Assembly (NCBI RefSeq): GCF_022348185.1
Contig: NZ_JAKRFD010000010.1
Span: 1 to 64,000, forward strand
Direction: 5' to 3'
Origin: Epibacterium sp. Ofav1-8
Lineage (GTDB): Bacteria; Pseudomonadota; Alphaproteobacteria; Rhodobacterales; Rhodobacteraceae
DNA length: 64,000 nucleotides
Program-made: the position numbers and the translations under genes
The notes under the pieces: model-generated
The model's input: only the letters and a program-made list of their open reading frames with translations
Database searches by the model: none
What the model was told of the DNA's origin: nothing
Shown here: positions 35,997 through 45,933 of the stretch, piece by piece
Layout of the letters: each line of letters begins with the position of its first letter
How positions within the stretch are numbered: position 1 is the first letter of the stretch

Positions 35997-36066
35997 CGGC
36001 CCAAGTCAACACGCCAATTGACGGTGCACGAGCAGATCTTGCCGTGTGCGCGGAAAGGAGCCACTC

Positions 36067-36432
36067 GTGGAAGAGATGTTGCGGGAATACCTGCCCATTC
36101 TGGTGTTTTTGGCCGTCGCCATCGGCCTTGGTCTCGTGCTTATTCTTGCTGCCGTTGTTGTTGCGGTGCGCAATCCCGACCCGGAAAAAGTCAGCGCCTA
36201 TGAGTGCGGTTTCAACGCATTCGATGACGCCCGCATGAAATTCGACGTGCGCTTTTATCTGGTCTCGATCCTGTTTATCATCTTCGATCTGGAGATTGCC
36301 TTCCTGTTTCCCTGGGCCGTCGGCTTTAAGGACATCAGCGATACCGGTTTCTGGTCCATGATGGTGTTCCTGGGCGTGCTGACGATCGGCTTTGCCTACG
36401 AATGGAAGAAGGGGGCATTGGAATGGGAGTGA
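36067..36432 (+). CDS. nuoA: NADH-quinone oxidoreductase subunit A
   Basis: This 121-residue membrane subunit of complex I has three helices: [40 protein letters not shown] and [15 protein letters not shown]. The conserved loop [20 protein letters not shown] sits between the first two and carries the Cys and Asp that face the quinone site. A GTG start at 36067 is chosen because GGAG lies 6 bases upstream and the product then starts like other NuoA proteins (EEMLREYLP). It is the first gene of the nuo operon, and its end overlaps nuoB by 10 bp. Confidence 0.95.
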   Translation: MEEMLREYLPILVFLAVAIGLGLVLILAAVVVAVRNPDPEKVSAYECGFNAFDDARMKFDVRFYLVSILFIIFDLEIAFLFPWAVGFKDISDTGFWSMMVFLGVLTIGFAYEWKKGALEWE

Positions 36433-36956
36433 CAGCTGGCGCGAACACCGCGGGTGTCGACAAGGAAATGGTCACCCAGGCCCTCAATGCGGAATTGCAG
36501 GACAAGGGGTTTCTGCTGACCTCGGCCGAGGACATCATCAACTGGGCGCGCACCGGATCGCTGCACTGGATGACCTTTGGTCTGGCCTGCTGCGCGGTTG
36601 AGATGATGCATACCTCCATGCCGCGCTACGATGCCGAACGCTTTGGCATCGCACCGCGTGCCTCCCCGCGTCAATCGGACGTTATGATTGTTGCGGGCAC
36701 CCTCACCAACAAGATGGCCCCGGCGCTGCGCAAGGTCTACGATCAGATGCCAGAACCGCGCTATGTGATCTCGATGGGGTCCTGCGCCAATGGCGGTGGC
36801 TATTACCACTACAGCTATTCCGTCGTGCGCGGTTGTGACCGGATCGTGCCGGTCGACATCTACGTGCCCGGCTGCCCGCCCACCGCAGAGGCGCTGCTTT
36901 ATGGGCTGATGCAACTGCAGCGCAAGATCCGCCGCACCGGCACCCTTGTGCGCTAA
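36423..36956 (+). CDS. nuoB: NADH-quinone oxidoreductase subunit B
   Basis: This 177-residue peripheral-arm subunit carries the terminal 4Fe-4S cluster N2, held by the adjacent-cysteine pair in [11 protein letters not shown], the Cys of [12 protein letters not shown] and the Cys of [16 protein letters not shown]2 passes electrons to ubiquinone. The ATG at 36423 starts inside nuoA. The N-terminal 35 residues before [18 protein letters not shown] are the usual alphaproteobacterial extension. nuoC follows after 15 bp. Confidence 0.97.
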   Translation: MGVTAGANTAGVDKEMVTQALNAELQDKGFLLTSAEDIINWARTGSLHWMTFGLACCAVEMMHTSMPRYDAERFGIAPRASPRQSDVMIVAGTLTNKMAPALRKVYDQMPEPRYVISMGSCANGGGYYHYSYSVVRGCDRIVPVDIYVPGCPPTAEALLYGLMQLQRKIRRTGTLVR

Positions 36957-36971
36957 GGGCAGGAGACACAG

Positions 36972-37577
36972 ATGATTGAAGCATTGCAAGACCTTGGCCA
37001 TCAGATCGAAGCCAAGCGCCCCGAGTGCGTGTTGTCCTGGGACATCGCGCATGGCGAGCTGAATATCGACGTGAAACCGGCCAATATCGCAGGTCTTGTG
37101 GAGTTCCTGCGCGTGGACAGCGCCTGCCGGTTCTCCACCCTGGTTGACATCACCGCCGTGGATTACCCCGAGCGCACCAAGCGCTTTGACGTGGTGTATC
37201 ACCTGCTGTCGATGTACCAGAACCACCGCATCCGCTTGCGGGTTGCGGTGCGCGAAGAGGACATGGTGCCCTCCATCGTGGATGTGCACCCCTCCGCCAA
37301 CTGGTTCGAGCGCGAAGTCTTTGACATGTTGGGCATCCTGTTTACAGGCCACCCGGACCTGCGCCGCCTGCTGACCGATTACGGCTTTCGCGGCCACCCG
37401 CTGCGCAAGGATTTCCCGACCACCGGCTACACCGAAGTGCGCTATGACGAGGCGCAGAAGCGCGTGGTCTACGAGCCGGTGAAACTGGTTCAGGAATACC
37501 GCCAGTTTGACTTCATGAGCCCATGGGAGGGTGCCGACTACATCCTGCCCGGTGACGAGAAAGAGGGGGCGAAATGA
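36972..37577 (+). CDS. nuoC: NADH-quinone oxidoreductase subunit C
   Basis: This 201-residue subunit is the 30-kDa homologue. The signature [11 protein letters not shown]-type region ([19 protein letters not shown]) and [20 protein letters not shown] lie ahead of the [19 protein letters not shown] motif. It is a separate protein, not the NuoCD fusion of E. coli, as in mitochondria and other alphaproteobacteria. It supports the NuoD quinone-site domain of the peripheral arm. GGAG precedes the start, and nuoD overlaps its stop by 4 bp. Confidence 0.97.
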   Translation: MIEALQDLGHQIEAKRPECVLSWDIAHGELNIDVKPANIAGLVEFLRVDSACRFSTLVDITAVDYPERTKRFDVVYHLLSMYQNHRIRLRVAVREEDMVPSIVDVHPSANWFEREVFDMLGILFTGHPDLRRLLTDYGFRGHPLRKDFPTTGYTEVRYDEAQKRVVYEPVKLVQEYRQFDFMSPWEGADYILPGDEKEGAK

Positions 37578-38791
37578 TGGACGGCTCCAAAGGTTTCGAC
37601 GACGCCCAGACGGGCGAGCAGAAGATCCGTAACTTCAACATCAACTTCGGCCCGCAACACCCGGCGGCCCACGGCGTTTTGCGTCTGGTGCTGGAACTGG
37701 ACGGCGAGATCGTGGAACGCTGCGATCCGCATATCGGCCTCTTGCACCGCGGCACCGAAAAGCTGATGGAGAGCCGCACCTACCTGCAGAACCTGCCGTA
37801 TTTCGACCGCCTCGATTATGTGGCGCCGATGAACCAGGAGCATGCATGGTGCCTGGCGATCGAGAAACTCACCGGGGTTGAGGTGCCGCGCCGCGCGCAG
37901 CTCATTCGGGTGCTCTATTCGGAAATCGGCCGCATTCTCAATCACTTGCTGAACGTCACCACGCAGGCGATGGACGTGGGCGCGCTGACGCCGCCGCTCT
38001 GGGGTTTTGAAGAACGCGAAAAGCTGATGATCTTCTACGAGCGGGCGTGTGGTGCACGTCTGCACGCGGCCTACTTCCGCCCCGGTGGTGTGCATCAGGA
38101 CCTGCCGGATGAATTGCTCGACGATATCGAGGAATGGGCGATCGAATTCCCCGCCGTGATGGACGACATCGACGGGCTTCTGACCGAGAACCGCATCTTC
38201 AAGCAGCGCAACTGCGACATCGGCGTCGTCACCGAGGAGGAGATCCAGCAATACGGATTCTCCGGCGTCATGGTGCGTGGCTCCGGCTTGGCCTGGGATT
38301 TGCGCCGTGCGCAGCCCTATGAATGCTATGACGAGTTCGACTTTCAGATCCCGGTGGGCAAGAACGGCGACTGCTACGACCGCTACCTTGTCCGGATGGA
38401 AGAGATGCGCCAGTCGCTGTCGATCATCCGTCAGGCGATCCACAAGCTGCGCGAGGCCACCGGCGACGTGATGGCGCGCGGCAAAATCAGCCCGCCCAAG
38501 CGCACCGACATGAAAACCTCGATGGAGAGCCTGATCCACCACTTCAAGCTCTATACCGAAGGCTTCCACGTCCCCGAGGGCGAGGTCTACGCCGCGGTCG
38601 AGGCGCCCAAGGGCGAATTCGGGGTCTATCTGGTGGCGGATGGCACCAACAAACCCTACCGCGCCAAGCTGCGCGCGCCGGGCTTCCTGCATTTGCAGGC
38701 GATGGACCACGTTGCCAAGGGCCACCAGCTCGCCGACGTCGCGGCCATCATCGGCACCATGGACATCGTTTTTGGAGAGATTGACCGCTAA
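37574..38791 (+). CDS. nuoD: NADH-quinone oxidoreductase subunit D
   Basis: This 405-residue 49-kDa homologue contains [20 protein letters not shown] (quinone-site His), [18 protein letters not shown] and the C-terminal [18 protein letters not shown]. Its fold derives from the large subunit of NiFe hydrogenases without the metal. It forms the quinone cavity with NuoB. Two ATGs occur in tandem at the start (37574 and 37577). The stop and the nuoE start share one base (TAATG). Confidence 0.97.
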   Translation: MMDGSKGFDDAQTGEQKIRNFNINFGPQHPAAHGVLRLVLELDGEIVERCDPHIGLLHRGTEKLMESRTYLQNLPYFDRLDYVAPMNQEHAWCLAIEKLTGVEVPRRAQLIRVLYSEIGRILNHLLNVTTQAMDVGALTPPLWGFEEREKLMIFYERACGARLHAAYFRPGGVHQDLPDELLDDIEEWAIEFPAVMDDIDGLLTENRIFKQRNCDIGVVTEEEIQQYGFSGVMVRGSGLAWDLRRAQPYECYDEFDFQIPVGKNGDCYDRYLVRMEEMRQSLSIIRQAIHKLREATGDVMARGKISPPKRTDMKTSMESLIHHFKLYTEGFHVPEGEVYAAVEAPKGEFGVYLVADGTNKPYRAKLRAPGFLHLQAMDHVAKGHQLADVAAIIGTMDIVFGEIDR

Positions 38792-40005
38792 TGCTCCGTC
38801 GTCTGCATTCCGAACAACCCGATAGTTTTGCCTTCACCCCGGCCAACCAGGCCTGGGCAGAGGCGCAAATGACCAAATACCCCGAAGGCCGTCAGGCCTC
38901 GGCGGTGATCCCGATCCTGTGGCGCGCGCAGGAACAGGAAGGCTGGGTCACCAAACCGGCGATCGAATATGTCGCCGACATGCTCGGCATGGCCTATATC
39001 CGCGTGCTGGAGGTGGCCTCCTTCTACTTCATGTTCCAGCTGCAACCCACCGGCTCTGTTGCGCATATTCAGGTCTGCGGCACCACCTCCTGCATGATCT
39101 GCGGGGCGGAGGATCTGATTGCGGTCTGCAAGGACAAGATCGCGCCCAAGCCGCATACCGTGTCCGAGGATGGCAAGTTTTCCTGGGAAGAGGTGGAATG
39201 CCTCGGGTCCTGCACCAACGCGCCGATGGCGCAGATCGGTAAAGACTACTACGAGGATCTGACCGCCGCGAGCTTTACCAAGCTGATCGACGATCTGGCC
39301 GCCGGCAAGGACGTGGTGCCGGGCCCGCAAAATGGCCGTTACGCGGCAGAGCCGAAATCCGGTCTCACCTCGCTCAAGGACTATGAGGCGGACAAACCGC
39401 AGTACAACGCGTCTGCCGAACTCGCGACCGAGCTTGGCGACGGTGTGAAGCGCATTCAGGGCGATGAAGTACCGCTGCTGACCCCTTGGGTCGGCAAAGA
39501 TGGTGTGGTTGCGGGGCGTGCTGCGGCAGAGCCAACTCCGGAAGCACCGGAGCGTCCGAAACCCGCCGCCAAGCAGGCGGAAGCGGCCAAGGCAGAGACG
39601 CCCTCCAAGCCCCCGGCCAAGAAATCCGACGCCGCCACCCCGGCACAGCCCGAGGCCGCCGCCGCAAAGGTGACAGAGCCCAAGGCGGATGCGGCAGATG
39701 CGGTCGAGGAAAAAGAGCCCGAGACGCTGACCGCGGCGCGCGAGGGCGGGGCGGACGACCTCAAACTCCTCAAAGGGGTTGGGCCGAAGCTTGAACAGAC
39801 CCTGAATGAGCTGGGCTTTTTCCACTTCGACCAGATCGCCAAATGGACCGAGGCCGAGGTGGCTTGGGTGGATGCGCGCCTGAAGTTCAAGGGCCGCATC
39901 GAACGTGACGGCTGGATCGAACAATCCAAGAAACTGGCAGCGGGTGAAGAGACCGAGTTTGCCAAATCGGCCAAGACAGACGGCCGCTACAAAGACAAAT
40001 CATAA
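38791..40005 (+). CDS. nuoE: NADH-quinone oxidoreductase subunit E with C-terminal helix-hairpin-helix extension
   Basis: Residues 1-170 or so are a normal NuoE (24-kDa) thioredoxin-like domain. Its 2Fe-2S cluster is held by Cys 96 and 101 (VCGTTSC) and 137 and 141 (ECLGSC). The protein then runs on to 404 residues, well beyond the usual 160-240. A Lys/Ala/Pro/Glu-rich linker (about 245-320) leads to a domain beginning [16 protein letters not shown] (residue 323), with [16 protein letters not shown] and [18 protein letters not shown]. The GVGP hairpin is of helix-hairpin-helix type. Such tails occur in alphaproteobacterial NuoE and in some L21 ribosomal proteins; their role is unknown. Confidence 0.95.
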   Translation: MLRRLHSEQPDSFAFTPANQAWAEAQMTKYPEGRQASAVIPILWRAQEQEGWVTKPAIEYVADMLGMAYIRVLEVASFYFMFQLQPTGSVAHIQVCGTTSCMICGAEDLIAVCKDKIAPKPHTVSEDGKFSWEEVECLGSCTNAPMAQIGKDYYEDLTAASFTKLIDDLAAGKDVVPGPQNGRYAAEPKSGLTSLKDYEADKPQYNASAELATELGDGVKRIQGDEVPLLTPWVGKDGVVAGRAAAEPTPEAPERPKPAAKQAEAAKAETPSKPPAKKSDAATPAQPEAAAAKVTEPKADAADAVEEKEPETLTAAREGGADDLKLLKGVGPKLEQTLNELGFFHFDQIAKWTEAEVAWVDARLKFKGRIERDGWIEQSKKLAAGEETEFAKSAKTDGRYKDKS

Positions 40006-40057
40006 TCGCAGATCGCGGCCATGGGCCGTGCGCTGTGGTCAAGGATGACTGGACCCG

Positions 40058-40288
40058 ATGACGAAGGACGAACAGGATAAGGCCATTGCTGCCAAGGGGC
40101 GGCACATCTCGCTGGTGATCGCCGGCACGATGGTGGCCTGGCTGATCCTGTCGCTTCTCATTGGTCCCGCGATCGGCCTGCCGGGCCGCTATGCGCTGCT
40201 GTTCGATTTCGCCGCTCTGGCGGCGATGATCTATGCGGGCGTCAACATCATTCAACTCTGGCGCATGCGTCAGAACAGTCAAAGGTAG
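40058..40288 (+). CDS. DUF5337-like small membrane protein of the nuo operon
   Basis: This 76-residue protein has a charged N-terminus (TKDEQDKAIAAKGRHIS) and two membrane helices (LVIAGTMVAWLILSLLIGPAIG and YALLFDFAALAAMIYAGVNI), and ends QLWRMRQNSQR. It matches my memory of the DUF5337 family that Rhodobacteraceae encode between nuoE and nuoF. It may help complex I assembly in the membrane, but no function is established. It lies 52 bp after nuoE and 6 bp before nuoF. Confidence 0.75.
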   Translation: MTKDEQDKAIAAKGRHISLVIAGTMVAWLILSLLIGPAIGLPGRYALLFDFAALAAMIYAGVNIIQLWRMRQNSQR

Positions 40289-40294
40289 GCACAC

Positions 40295-41593
40295 ATGCTG
40301 AAGGATCAGGACCGGATCTTTACCAACCTTTACGGGATGCACGAACGCACGTTGGCGGGCGCACAAAAGCGTGGCCATTGGGACGGTACGGCGGGCCTCA
40401 TTGAAAAGGGGCGCGACTGGATCATCCAGACCATGAAGGATTCCGGCCTGCGCGGGCGCGGCGGTGCGGGCTTCCCCACTGGCCTTAAATGGTCCTTCAT
40501 GCCCAAGGAAAGCGACGGGCGTCCGGCCTATCTGGTGATCAACGCCGATGAGTCCGAGCCCGGCACCTGCAAAGACCGCGAAATCATGCGTCACGATCCG
40601 CATACGCTGATCGAGGGCGCTCTGATCGCATCCTTCGCGATGAACGCACACACCTGCTACATCTACCTGCGCGGCGAATATATCCGCGAGCGCGAGGCGC
40701 TGCAGGCAGCCATCGACGAATGCTACGACAAGGGGCTTCTGGGCAAAGACGCTGCAGGATCCGGCTGGGATTTCGACGTCTTCCTGCACCACGGGGCAGG
40801 GGCCTACATCTGCGGCGAGGAAACCGCCCTGATCGAGAGCCTTGAGGGCAAAAAAGGCATGCCGCGCATGAAGCCGCCGTTCCCGGCGGGCGCGGGGCTT
40901 TATGGCTGCCCGACCACGGTGAACAATGTGGAATCCATCGCCGTGGTACCGACCATCCTGCGGCGCGGGGCGGAGTGGTTTGCGGGCTTTGGCCGTCAGA
41001 ACAACGCGGGCACCAAGCTCTTTGCGATCTCCGGCCACGTCAACAACCCCTGCGTCGTCGAGGAAGCGATGAGCATTTCCTTCGAGGAACTCATCGACAA
41101 ACACTGCGGCGGCATTCGCGGCGGCTGGGACAACCTTCTGGCGGTGATCCCCGGCGGTTCTTCCGTGCCCTGTGTGCGCGGCGAGAAGATGCGCGACGCA
41201 ATCATGGATTTTGATTACCTGCGCGGCGAGCTGGGTTCTGGCCTTGGCACCGCGGCGGTGATCGTGATGGACAAACAGACCGACATCGTAAAGGCGATCT
41301 GGCGTCTGTCCAAATTCTACAAACACGAGAGCTGCGGCCAGTGTACCCCGTGCCGTGAGGGTACCGGCTGGATGATGCGCGTCATGGATCGTCTGGTCCG
41401 GGGCGAAGCGGAACTCGAAGAAATTGACATGCTCTGGGATGTCACGAAACAAGTTGAAGGCCACACCATCTGTGCATTGGGTGATGCAGCTGCCTGGCCC
41501 ATTCAGGGTCTCATTCGCAACTTCCGCGAAGAAATCGAAGACCGCATCAAGGCTCAGAAAACGGGTCGCGTCGGCGTGATGGCAGCGGAATAA
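40295..41593 (+). CDS. nuoF: NADH-quinone oxidoreductase subunit F
   Basis: This 432-residue 51-kDa homologue is the NADH dehydrogenase site. It contains [19 protein letters not shown] (NADH/FMN binding), [20 protein letters not shown] (FMN) and [14 protein letters not shown]. The 4Fe-4S cluster N3 is held by [15 protein letters not shown] and a downstream Cys in [12 protein letters not shown]. It accepts hydride from NADH and passes electrons through NuoE and NuoG. AAGG precedes the ATG. A small lipoprotein gene follows after 9 bp. Confidence 0.97.
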   Translation: MLKDQDRIFTNLYGMHERTLAGAQKRGHWDGTAGLIEKGRDWIIQTMKDSGLRGRGGAGFPTGLKWSFMPKESDGRPAYLVINADESEPGTCKDREIMRHDPHTLIEGALIASFAMNAHTCYIYLRGEYIREREALQAAIDECYDKGLLGKDAAGSGWDFDVFLHHGAGAYICGEETALIESLEGKKGMPRMKPPFPAGAGLYGCPTTVNNVESIAVVPTILRRGAEWFAGFGRQNNAGTKLFAISGHVNNPCVVEEAMSISFEELIDKHCGGIRGGWDNLLAVIPGGSSVPCVRGEKMRDAIMDFDYLRGELGSGLGTAAVIVMDKQTDIVKAIWRLSKFYKHESCGQCTPCREGTGWMMRVMDRLVRGEAELEEIDMLWDVTKQVEGHTICALGDAAAWPIQGLIRNFREEIEDRIKAQKTGRVGVMAAE

Positions 41594-41602
41594 CCTGAAG
41601 AG

Positions 41603-41965
41603 ATGATGATGACTTCACGTATGACTTTGACGCTGATACTGGCGGCCTCGGTGGGGCTTGCGGCCTGTGGTGGCAAGACCCGCGAGGACAAGCGCATGCG
41701 GTTTGACGGCATCGCGTTCCGCACCAGCGTCAAAGCGATCAACAAGAGAGAGACCCTCGCCGATTTCCGCATCGAGGTGCGTGACGCGCTGCAATCCCAG
41801 CGGGGGGCGCTGGCGGCTGCCGATCACGAGGCCAAACGCTATTGCATCGTGAACTTCGGCACCTCGCGGTTTGATTGGACCAACATCGCGCTGGACGCCG
41901 AGGGCAACTACAATATCCAGCTCGACAAGGGCGATGCGGTCTATACGGGACGTTGCGAGTCTTGA
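41603..41965 (+). CDS. Small lipoprotein inside the nuo operon
   Basis: This protein of about 120 residues has a lipoprotein signal (LTLILAASVGLAACGGK, lipidated Cys near residue 22). A short mature domain contains RFDGIAFRTSVKAINKRE, HEAKRYCIVNFGTSRFDW and IQLDKGDAVYTGRC. Two further cysteines may form a disulfide. Three ATGs open the frame at 41603-41611 with another at 41621; which is used is unclear. It is unrecognised outside this gene neighbourhood. Several roseobacter nuo operons carry such an envelope protein between nuoF and nuoG. A role in complex I is inferred from position only. Confidence 0.7.
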   Translation: MMMTSRMTLTLILAASVGLAACGGKTREDKRMRFDGIAFRTSVKAINKRETLADFRIEVRDALQSQRGALAAADHEAKRYCIVNFGTSRFDWTNIALDAEGNYNIQLDKGDAVYTGRCES

Positions 41966-42025
41966 TGCGCAGGTCGGCATATCATGGCCGGTCCGGCGGG
42001 GTGCTATTGTATAACAGCGCGTCTC

Positions 42026-42058
42026 ACTCCTGTGGTTCAGACAGAACCACACAGGAGT
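42026..42058 (+). promoter_or_regulatory. Hairpin masking the ribosome binding site of the DUF5333-like gene
   Basis: ACTCCTGTGGTTC (42026-42038) pairs with GAACCACACAGGAGT (42044-42058) around the loop AGACA, with one 2-base bulge. Within it TGTGGTTC/GAACCACA is perfect. The AGGAG that serves the ATG at 42064 lies wholly in the right arm, so initiation would need the hairpin to open. Confidence 0.6.
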
Positions 42059-42063
42059 CTGAC

Positions 42064-42513
42064 ATGTCTGAATCAATTGCCATTTCCCCGGCACGCACCG
42101 CCGTGATGGCCACCTCTCTGGCGGCTTTGGCGGCCCTGCTTCTGGCCTTTGGTGCCAGCGCGGGCGAGGCCAGGCCGTCGTTGCGCGATGTGCAGGAAAT
42201 CGAGGATCCGCTGTTTGCCGTGGCCGTGGCCAGCGAAGTGGCCGATCAATGTGATCGCCTCGCGCCGCGCACGCTCAAAGGGCTGAACCAGCTCTATCAG
42301 ATCCGCAGCCGCGCCAATGCGCTTGGCTACAGCGACGCGGAAATCAAGTCCTACATCGAGTCGGACCAGGAAAAATCCCGGATGCGCGCCAAGGGCGAGC
42401 GCCTGCTGCGGCAGGAAGGGGTCGATCTGGACCAACCAGAAACATTCTGCGCCTACGGGCTGGCGGAAATTGAGAAAAACAGCGCGATCGGCGTGTTACT
42501 GAGGGCGAAATAG
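42064..42513 (+). CDS. DUF5333-like exported protein of the nuo operon
   Basis: This 149-residue protein has an N-terminal hydrophobic segment (AVMATSLAALAALLLAFGASAGEA) that looks like a signal peptide with cleavage near residue 34. A helical domain follows with two cysteines (VADQCDRLAP and ETFCAYGLAEIE). The mature part contains RTLKGLNQLYQIRSRANALGY and SDQEKSRMRAKGERLLRQEG. It matches my memory of DUF5333 in Rhodobacteraceae nuo operons. The ATG at 42064 follows AGGAG buried in a hairpin. nuoG starts 3 bp after the stop. Confidence 0.75.
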   Translation: MSESIAISPARTAVMATSLAALAALLLAFGASAGEARPSLRDVQEIEDPLFAVAVASEVADQCDRLAPRTLKGLNQLYQIRSRANALGYSDAEIKSYIESDQEKSRMRAKGERLLRQEGVDLDQPETFCAYGLAEIEKNSAIGVLLRAK

Positions 42514-42516
42514 ACC

Positions 42517-44499
42517 ATGTCTGACCTCCGCAAGATCAACATTGACGGAACCGAGATCGAAGTCGACGGGGCGATGACCCTGATCCAGGCCTGCGAGCAG
42601 GCCGGGATCGAGATCCCGCGCTTCTGCTACCACGAGCGTCTCTCGATTGCGGGCAACTGTCGTATGTGCCTTGTGGAGGTCGTCGGCGGCCCGCCCAAGC
42701 CCGCTGCCTCCTGCGCGATGCAGGTGCGTGATCTGCGCCCCGGTCCCGAGGGTCAAGCGCCGCAGGTGAAGACCAATTCACCGATGGTGAAAAAGGCGCG
42801 CGAAGGGGTGATGGAGTTTCTCCTGATCAACCACCCGCTGGATTGCCCGATCTGCGATCAGGGCGGCGAATGCGACCTGCAAGATCAGGCGATGGCCTAC
42901 GGCGTTGATTTCTCGCGCTTCCGTGAACCCAAGCGCGCCGTGGACGATCTGAACCTCGGCCCGCTTGTGGGCACCGCAATGACCCGCTGCATCTCCTGCA
43001 CCCGTTGCGTGCGCTTCACCACCGAGGTCGCAGGCATTTCGCAGATGGGTCAGACCGGACGCGGTGAGGATGCGGAGATCACCTCCTACCTCAACGAGAC
43101 GCTGGACTCGAACCTGCAGGGCAACATCATTGACCTCTGCCCGGTCGGCGCGCTGACCTCGAAACCCTATGCGTTTACCGCGCGTCCGTGGGAACTCACC
43201 AAGACCGAGACCATCGACGTGATGGACGCGCTGGGATCGAACATCCGCGTGGATACCAAGGGCCGCGAAGTGATGCGTATCCTGCCGCGCAACCATGATG
43301 GGGTGAACGAGGAATGGATCTCCGATAAGACCCGTTTTGTCTGGGATGGCCTGCGTCGCCAACGTCTGGACCGCCCCTATGTGCGCGTCGAAGGCAAGCT
43401 GAAGCCCGCCACATGGCCCGAGGCGCTGGAGGCTGTCGCCACCGCGATGAAGGGCAAGAAAGTCGCAGGCCTGATCGGTGATCTGGTCCCGGTTGAGGCC
43501 GCCTATGCGCTGAAGAACCTGATCGAGAGCCTTGAAGGCAAGGTCGAATGCCGCACCGATAATGCGCGCCTGCCCATCGGCAACCGCGCGGGCTATGTCG
43601 GCACCGCCACCATCGAGGATATCGACACCGCCAAGGACATCATCCTGATTGGCACCAACCCGCGCGACGAGGCGCCGGTGCTGAACGCCCGCATCCGCAA
43701 GGCGTGGCTCAAGGGGGCCAATGTCAAACTGGTCGGCCCGGCCGCAGATCTGACCTATGATCACGATCATGTGGGAACGGATCGCGCCGCGCTTGACGGG
43801 CTGACAGCCCCGGAAGATGCGATCATCATCGTGGGGCAGGGCGCTCTGCGCGAAGCCGACGGTCTGGCGGTTCTCGCCAAGGCGCAATCTCTGGGCAAGC
43901 TCTTGGTCCTGCACAGCGCCGCCGCTCGTGTGGGCGCGATGGACATCGGGGCCGTCACCGAGGGTGGCATGGCCGCCGCCATCGACGGTGCAGAGGTGAT
44001 CTACAACCTTGGGGCCGATGAGGTCGAAATCGATGCAGGCGCATTTGTGATCTATCAGGGCAGCCACGGCGACCGTGGGGCGCACCGCGCCGATGTGATC
44101 CTGCCCGGTGCGGCCTATACCGAGGAAAACGGCCTGTTCGTGAACACCGAAGGCCGTCCGCAGCTTGCCATGCGCGCAGGCTTTGCTCCGGGCGAGGCCA
44201 AGGAAAACTGGGCCATCCTGCGCGCACTTTCGGCGGAACTCGATGCAAAACTGCCCTATGACAGCCTCGCGCAACTGCGCAAGGCGCTGATCAAGGACGT
44301 CCCGCATCTGGCCAAGGTGGATCGCGTTGTTGCCAATGAAGGCGAGGCGCTGCCGGTTGAAAAACTCGGCAAGGCGGATTTCCTGCCTGCAGTCAAAGAC
44401 TTCTACCTGACCAACCCGATTGCGCGTGCATCGCAGCTGATGGCGGAGCTTTCCGCCCAGGCCAAGGCGCGTCGCGACACGGCGATTGCGGCAGAGTGA
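42517..44499 (+). CDS. nuoG: NADH-quinone oxidoreductase subunit G
   Basis: This 660-residue 75-kDa homologue has an N-terminal 2Fe-2S domain ([17 protein letters not shown]), the His-coordinated cluster N5 in [19 protein letters not shown], and clusters bound by [10 protein letters not shown] and the Cys of [14 protein letters not shown] molybdopterin-oxidoreductase-like domain without cofactor residues follows ([19 protein letters not shown] onward). It collects electrons from NuoF/E. The lipoprotein gene downstream starts with a GTG that overlaps its stop (GTGA). Confidence 0.97.
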   Translation: MSDLRKINIDGTEIEVDGAMTLIQACEQAGIEIPRFCYHERLSIAGNCRMCLVEVVGGPPKPAASCAMQVRDLRPGPEGQAPQVKTNSPMVKKAREGVMEFLLINHPLDCPICDQGGECDLQDQAMAYGVDFSRFREPKRAVDDLNLGPLVGTAMTRCISCTRCVRFTTEVAGISQMGQTGRGEDAEITSYLNETLDSNLQGNIIDLCPVGALTSKPYAFTARPWELTKTETIDVMDALGSNIRVDTKGREVMRILPRNHDGVNEEWISDKTRFVWDGLRRQRLDRPYVRVEGKLKPATWPEALEAVATAMKGKKVAGLIGDLVPVEAAYALKNLIESLEGKVECRTDNARLPIGNRAGYVGTATIEDIDTAKDIILIGTNPRDEAPVLNARIRKAWLKGANVKLVGPAADLTYDHDHVGTDRAALDGLTAPEDAIIIVGQGALREADGLAVLAKAQSLGKLLVLHSAAARVGAMDIGAVTEGGMAAAIDGAEVIYNLGADEVEIDAGAFVIYQGSHGDRGAHRADVILPGAAYTEENGLFVNTEGRPQLAMRAGFAPGEAKENWAILRALSAELDAKLPYDSLAQLRKALIKDVPHLAKVDRVVANEGEALPVEKLGKADFLPAVKDFYLTNPIARASQLMAELSAQAKARRDTAIAAE

Positions 44500-44888
44500 T
44501 CCGGGCGGCGCTCATATCGCTCGCGGCGCTTGCCCTCATGGCCTGCACGGATGCGTCGGGCGATGAGGTGAGCCGCGCCGCGCCCGATTATCTGGGCGTG
44601 GACACCAGCCTCCTCGATGGGGATCTGGTGCAGTTCCATGTCACCATGGACCGCGTCGGGGCGCTTGAGGATCTGAACGACTATGCCGATTGCGCGGCAG
44701 CACAATATGCGCTGATCCGGGGATACGGCTTTGCGCGTCATGTGCGCACAAAAACGAAACAAGAGGCTGGTATTTGGAAGGCCGATGCGGTCTACACCAT
44801 CTCGCCAGCCTTACCGCGCGGTTTGCGCACGCTCGACGCCGAAGTCGTGGTGCAGGACTGCAAGGCAAACGGAATACCTACGGTGTGA
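44496..44888 (+). CDS. Second small lipoprotein inside the nuo operon
   Basis: The GTG start at 44496 overlaps the nuoG stop. The 130-residue product has a lipobox ([15 protein letters not shown], Cys 17), then a short domain with [41 protein letters not shown] and an end [14 protein letters not shown]. Two cysteines in the mature domain could pair. I do not recognise the family. It is tied to nuoG by overlap and to nuoH by a 6-bp gap, so it is made together with complex I; a role in assembly or quality control is a guess. Confidence 0.75.
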   Translation: MIRAALISLAALALMACTDASGDEVSRAAPDYLGVDTSLLDGDLVQFHVTMDRVGALEDLNDYADCAAAQYALIRGYGFARHVRTKTKQEAGIWKADAVYTISPALPRGLRTLDAEVVVQDCKANGIPTV

Positions 44889-44894
44889 GGACCC

Positions 44895-45932
44895 ATGGCT
44901 GAATTCTTTAACACCCCAGGCGGCATTGCTGTCATCATCCTGGCGCAGACCCTGGCGGTTGTCGCCTTTGTGATGATCTCGCTTCTGTTCCTTGTCTACG
45001 GCGACCGCAAAATCTGGGCGGCTGTCCAGATGCGGCGCGGTCCCAATGTGGTGGGCGTCTATGGCCTGTTGCAGACCGTCGCGGATGCGCTGAAATACGT
45101 GGTCAAGGAGGTGGTCATCCCGGCTGGCTCTGACCGGACCGTGTTTATCATGGCGCCGCTCACCTCCTTTGTGTTGGCGATGATCGCCTGGGCGGTGATC
45201 CCGTTCAACGACACATGGGTGCTCTCGGACATCAATGTCGCCATCCTTTATGTGTTCGCGGTCTCCTCGCTTGAGGTCTACGGCGTCATCATGGGCGGCT
45301 GGGCGTCGAACTCCAAATACCCGTTCCTTGGCTCCTTGCGCTCTGCGGCACAGATGATCTCCTATGAGGTCTCCATTGGCCTCATCATCATTGGTGTGAT
45401 CCTGTCGACAGGCAGCATGAACTTTGGCGACATCGTGCGGGCACAGGACGGCAATGCAGGCCTGTTCAACTGGTACTGGCTGCCGCATTTCCCGATGGTG
45501 TTCCTGTTCTTCATCTCCTGCCTTGCGGAAACCAACCGCCCACCGTTTGACTTGCCCGAGGCGGAATCGGAGCTGGTGGCAGGCTATCAGGTGGAATACT
45601 CCTCGACGCCGTTCCTGTTGTTCATGGCCGGGGAATATATCGCCATCTTCCTGATGTGCGCGCTCACCTCGCTGCTGTTCTTCGGTGGCTGGCTGTCGCC
45701 GGTGCCGTTCCTGCCGGACAGCCCGCTGTGGATGATCGCAAAGATGGCGTTCTTCTTCTTCCTCTTCGCCATGGTCAAGGCCATCACCCCACGTTACCGC
45801 TACGACCAGCTGATGCGTCTGGGCTGGAAAGTCTTCTTGCCGTTCAGCCTGATCTGGGTGGTCTTCGTGGCCTTTGCCGCACGTTTCGATTGGTTCTGGG
45901 GGGCGTTCGCCCGCTGGAGCACAGGAGGCTGA
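44895..45932 (+). CDS. nuoH: NADH-quinone oxidoreductase subunit H
   Basis: This 345-residue multi-helix membrane subunit closes the quinone channel against the peripheral arm. Signatures include [20 protein letters not shown], the [20 protein letters not shown] helix, the acidic loop [20 protein letters not shown] with quinone-channel glutamates, and [19 protein letters not shown]. The C-terminal [13 protein letters not shown] is preserved. The small ORF at 45934 starts 2 bases after its stop. Confidence 0.97.
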   Translation: MAEFFNTPGGIAVIILAQTLAVVAFVMISLLFLVYGDRKIWAAVQMRRGPNVVGVYGLLQTVADALKYVVKEVVIPAGSDRTVFIMAPLTSFVLAMIAWAVIPFNDTWVLSDINVAILYVFAVSSLEVYGVIMGGWASNSKYPFLGSLRSAAQMISYEVSIGLIIIGVILSTGSMNFGDIVRAQDGNAGLFNWYWLPHFPMVFLFFISCLAETNRPPFDLPEAESELVAGYQVEYSSTPFLLFMAGEYIAIFLMCALTSLLFFGGWLSPVPFLPDSPLWMIAKMAFFFFLFAMVKAITPRYRYDQLMRLGWKVFLPFSLIWVVFVAFAARFDWFWGAFARWSTGG

Positions 45933-45933
45933 T

